This document shows, one piece after another, positions 6,939-8,586 of a stretch of DNA of 8,586 bases. The notes beneath the pieces are model-generated. The model was not told the DNA's origin, searched no databases, and saw nothing but the letters and a program-made list of their open reading frames with translations. How positions within the stretch are numbered: the stretch's first letter is position 1; each line of letters begins with the position of its first letter. Source of the stretch: a bacterium (GTDB taxonomy: Bacteria; Patescibacteriota; Patescibacteriia; Patescibacteriales; GWE2-39-37); assembly GCA_021786695.1 (NCBI GenBank), contig JAJYMT010000010.1, positions 1-8,586 of the forward strand, given 5' to 3'. The position numbers and the translations under genes are program-made.

Positions 6939-7002
6939 ACCGTCTTAAACATGGTCTTATTATGCCAAAATCTGAAAGTAAAAGCAAGCGAACCGCGGCG
7001 GG

Positions 7003-8241
7003 CTACCTCTCCGTCCGGCCGCTGGCCCATTCGATCGTCTTTTTGATGCCCTCGGATAAGCCGATTGCCGGCAGCCAACCGATGATTTCTTTCGCCCGGG
7101 CGTAATCCAGGGCGCTGCGGCGCTGCTCCCCCGCTTTGGCCGGCAGGTGTTCTTTGGCAATCTTCCTGCCCAAAAAGAATTCGATCGATTCGATTATTTC
7201 CAGCAAACTAGTTTCTTTGCCGGTAGCAATGTTTATTTCTCCGACGTAATCGTTCTCCGTGGCGGTGGTTATGGCATCGACCACATCGCCCACATAGACG
7301 AAATCCCTGGTCTGCAGACCGTCGCCGTTTATCAGAAGTTTTTTTCCGTTGACCGCGTAATCGACGAAGATGGAAACAACCCCCGCCTCGCCGCCTTTAT
7401 ATTGTCTCGGACCGTAGACATTGGCCAGCCGCAAGGCGATATATTTCTGTCCGAATACGGCACTATAATAATGGAGGTATTTTTCAAAGGTCAGCTTGTG
7501 GATGCCGTAAGGCGAGAGCGGACGGGTTGGATGGCTTTCTTTGGTCGGCACCTCTTCGGCCTCGCCGTAAAGAGCGCCGCCGGTGGAAATGAAAATTATT
7601 TTTTTGACTTTGGTTTTGTTGCAATTTTCCAGGATGTTAAGGCCCCCCAAAACGTTGATTTTATTGTCGAGCGCCGGATCGGCGACGGAAACCCTCACGT
7701 CGATCTGCGCCGCCAGGTGAAAAACGTAATCAAACTTTTCTTCGGCGAAAATATCCGCGATCAGTTCCCGGTTGCAGATATCGACTTCATAAAATTTCGC
7801 GCGCGGATTCAAATATTCTCTTTTGCCGCTTGAAAGATTATCAATCACCGCCACCTCGTCTCCGCGTTCGATAAGCGCGTCTACCAGATTGGATCCGATA
7901 AACCCCGCTCCGCCGGTCACCAGGCATCGCCTGCGTCCGTTTGCCGCGGATTCCCCGGCGATGAATTTCTCCAACAGCTCTTCGGTAAAATTTTCTCCGG
8001 CGATCGATAAATGTCTGTCGTGCCAATGGTTTTTTCCCTCGGCCGAATTGAATACCCGGTTGAATTTTCCGTCTATCCGCCTCTTCAGCTGACGGATTTT
8101 TTCTTCGCTTAACTCTGTCGGCGGTTGATCAAGTTCAACGTATAAATGGCTGTCGGTAAGTTTGCCGGTGATTATTTCCAAGGCCTCTTCGAAAAACGCC
8201 TCACGGATCAGATCGCGTTTTTTGATTTTTTCATATCGCAA
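7003..8241 (-). CDS. NAD-dependent sugar epimerase/dehydratase with N-terminal extension
   Basis: From about residue 105 this is an extended short-chain dehydrogenase of the UDP-glucose 4-epimerase type. It has the NAD-binding TGGAGFIGS at 109-117, Asp134 ending strand 2 (VIDNLSSGK), HLAAQIDVRVS at 175-185, the catalytic STGG at 219-222, and SPYGIHK with Tyr245 and Lys249. RLANVYGPRQ at 271-280 and GDGLQTRDFVYVGD at 306-319 bind the nucleotide sugar. Likely role: epimerising or dehydrating a UDP-sugar for the glycan. Residues 1-103 precede the usual start; they are charged, probably helical, contain HWHDRH at 72-77, and I do not recognise them. The start is doubtful. The TTG at 8241 is only 2 nt from AGGAGG. 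The ATG at 8234, 9 nt from AGGAGG, is in another frame that stops after eight codons. No ATG exists in frame before the epimerase domain. Confidence 0.88.
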   Translation of the reverse strand: MRYEKIKKRDLIREAFFEEALEIITGKLTDSHLYVELDQPPTELSEEKIRQLKRRIDGKFNRVFNSAEGKNHWHDRHLSIAGENFTEELLEKFIAGESAANGRRRCLVTGGAGFIGSNLVDALIERGDEVAVIDNLSSGKREYLNPRAKFYEVDICNRELIADIFAEEKFDYVFHLAAQIDVRVSVADPALDNKINVLGGLNILENCNKTKVKKIIFISTGGALYGEAEEVPTKESHPTRPLSPYGIHKLTFEKYLHYYSAVFGQKYIALRLANVYGPRQYKGGEAGVVSIFVDYAVNGKKLLINGDGLQTRDFVYVGDVVDAITTATENDYVGEINIATGKETSLLEIIESIEFFLGRKIAKEHLPAKAGEQRRSALDYARAKEIIGWLPAIGLSEGIKKTIEWASGRTER

Positions 8242-8250
8242 ATCCTCCTG
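8215..8250 (-). promoter_or_regulatory. Strong SD with out-of-frame ATG and slippery A-run at the epimerase start
   Basis: On the minus strand AGGAGG is followed after 9 nt by an ATG (8234-8232) that reads MKKSKNAI and then stops. In that frame the codons TCA AAA AAC contain A AAA AAC, the canonical -1 frameshift heptamer. A -1 slip there leads exactly into the epimerase frame (RDLIREAF). Equally, one extra A in the six-A run after the ATG would give a continuous MKKIKKRDLIREAF. The only in-frame start as sequenced is a TTG almost touching the SD. Which of these is real cannot be decided from the sequence alone. Confidence 0.5.
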
Positions 8251-8318
8251 CCGGTTCGGCAGAAAGATCAGTATGTGTTTATTTTGCGGCTGGTTTAGAT
8301 TAGTTTTACTAACAATTT

Positions 8319-8347
8319 ATATTACGACGAAAAAAGCGGTATGTCAA
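8319..8347 (-). promoter_or_regulatory. Sigma-70-like promoter for the glycan operon
   Basis: On the minus strand TTGACA (8347-8342, perfect) is followed after 17 nt by TAATAT (8324-8319, four of six). Transcription would start near 8312, giving a leader of about 75 nt before the epimerase start region. It is the only clear promoter upstream of the nine minus-strand genes. The imperfect palindrome GGTAAATTTTAACC at 8349-8362, just upstream of the -35 and between the two divergent promoters, could be an operator, but it is weak. Confidence 0.65.
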
Positions 8348-8376
8348 GGTAAATTTTAACCAATATTAGCCCACTA

Positions 8377-8405
8377 TTGACAAAAAATTAATTTACTATT
8401 ATACT
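8377..8405 (+). promoter_or_regulatory. Near-consensus sigma-70 promoter, divergent
   Basis: TTGACA (8377-8382) is separated by exactly 17 nt from TATACT (8400-8405), five of six against TATAAT. The start would be near 8412. It points away from the glycan operon and toward the ATG at 8508. Its -35 lies 29 bp from the -35 of the opposing promoter, so the two could be co-regulated or compete. Confidence 0.75.
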
Positions 8406-8411
8406 GACAAA

Positions 8412-8507
8412 TTATTGTTCTTTGACGCCGGCGTAGTCCTAAATGGGTTATGTCTGGAATTAATAGTTAATCTAAGCCAACCCCTAAATGGGGTAAGGAG
8501 GGCTCGC
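8412..8507 (+). promoter_or_regulatory. Structured 5' leader with duplicated CCTAAATGGG motif
   Basis: The leader of about 95 nt holds the palindrome ACGCCGGCGT (8425-8434). CCTAAATGGGTTA (8438-8450) recurs at 8483-8495 as CCTAAATGGGGTA, 12 of 13 identical. The second copy forms a five-pair hairpin, ACCCC-TAAAT-GGGGT (8480-8494), directly next to the SD AAGGAGGG (8495-8502). It lacks any hallmark of a riboswitch class I can name. Possible roles are translational control by the hairpin abutting the SD, or binding of a dimeric regulator to the repeated motif. Confidence 0.45.
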
Positions 8508-8586
8508 ATGAAGCTTACATTGCTTGAAATTTTGGTCACCATCTCCACCCTATTGGAATTCAACCCGTTACTTCAGGCCATCAAAA
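8508..8586 (+). CDS. Start of an unidentified protein, possibly with a prepilin-like N-terminus
   Basis: An ATG at 8508 follows AAGGAGGG by 5 nt, an excellent ribosome binding site, and lies about 95 nt below a near-consensus promoter. The frame stays open for 26 codons to the window edge. It reads MKLTLLEILVTISTLLEFNP followed by LLQAIK. Apart from initial MK the first 16 residues are hydrophobic with one glutamate. LTLLEILVTIS resembles the FTLxELLVxI start of type IV pilin-like proteins, with Glu at +5 if cleavage follows the lysine. However, the usual Gly before the cleavage site is missing and charged or polar residues return early. I do not assign a function. The opposite orientation separates it from the glycan operon. 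Confidence 0.6.
   Translation, partial: MKLTLLEILVTISTLLEFNPLLQAIK

Larger units (their letters stand above)
8242..8507. other. Divergent intergenic region
   Basis: These 266 bp contain no supported gene. They hold the SD of the epimerase, two back-to-back sigma-70-like promoters, and the leader of the plus-strand gene. Base composition is more AT-rich than the flanking coding DNA, especially at 8300-8420. Confidence 0.8.

Noticed and set aside
6990..7005. GC-rich CCGCGG palindrome just after the epimerase stop as a terminator
   Set aside because: The stem is short and is not followed by a convincing T-run in the minus direction, so I do not call a terminator there.
6860..7078. 72-codon minus-strand frame crossing the epimerase end and the inverted-repeat element
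   Set aside because: It starts inside the epimerase gene in another frame and runs through the element's terminal repeat. There is no SD and no domain. It ends within the AT-rich core.
7147..7833. Open frame of 228 codons on the plus strand
   Set aside because: It is wholly antisense to the epimerase core, whose motifs are unambiguous. It has no recognisable domain or ribosome binding site.
8348..8376. Operator for a named regulator between the divergent promoters
   Set aside because: GGTAAATTTTAACC matches its own inverse at only 10 of 14 positions and fits no regulator family I can name, so it is noted only inside the promoter entry.
1..8586. CRISPR array, tRNA, rRNA, toxin-antitoxin pair or defence system
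   Set aside because: There are no regularly spaced direct repeats, no tRNA-like cloverleaf or TTCGA-loop context, and no nuclease, toxin or reverse-transcriptase motifs. The coding content is fully explained by glycan genes.

Overview
The window reads as one surface-glycan biosynthesis operon on the minus strand. It enters at the right with a sugar-nucleotide epimerase and leaves at the left inside a carbamoyltransferase. At the far right a divergent intergenic region drives a second gene, on the plus strand, that is cut off by the window edge. No rRNA, tRNA, CRISPR array or intact transposase gene was seen. The organism is an uncultured-type bacterium of mid GC content. Tight gene packing, a nucleotide-sugar dehydrogenase of reduced length, a methyltransferase-glycosyltransferase fusion and weak ribosome binding sites would fit a Candidate Phyla Radiation (Patescibacteria/Parcubacteria-like) genome, but this placement is inference and other candidate phyla are possible.

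Layout in the direction of minus-strand transcription (right to left): NAD-dependent sugar epimerase with an unusual ~100-residue N-terminal extension (8241-7003); a ~165-bp inverted-repeat element, probably a non-autonomous mobile element (6938-6774); a GtrA-family membrane protein whose first 22 codons lie inside that element (6841-6329); a short UDP-glucose/GDP-mannose dehydrogenase-family protein (6339-5461); a SAM methyltransferase fused to a family 2 glycosyltransferase (5426-4014); a second SAM methyltransferase (4017-3394); a polytopic, GT-C-like membrane protein (3397-2165); a GT2 glycosyltransferase (2119-1427); a GT39/PMT-like membrane glycosyltransferase (1427-177); and the N-terminus of a NodU/CmcH-type carbamoyltransferase (184-1, partial). 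Most junctions overlap by 1-11 bp, which points to a co-transcribed and often translationally coupled unit.

Together the genes could supply the usual steps of decorating a lipid-linked glycan. Nucleotide sugars would be made by the epimerase and dehydrogenase. Sugars would be moved onto polyprenyl phosphate and across the membrane by the DPM1-like GT2 enzymes and GtrA. Transfer outside the cell would fall to the GT-C-like membrane enzymes. Methyl and carbamoyl groups would be added by the methyltransferases and carbamoyltransferase. The order of action and the substrates are inferred.

The points most worth a second look are: the 19-bp perfect terminal inverted repeats at 6776-6794 and 6920-6938, with candidate target duplications, invading the start of the gtrA-like gene; the start of the epimerase, where the well-spaced ATG is in the wrong frame but is followed by a canonical A AAA AAC slippery heptamer; the unrecognised domain on the epimerase; and the divergent promoter pair with a 95-nt structured leader (duplicated CCTAAATGGG motif) ahead of a truncated plus-strand gene.
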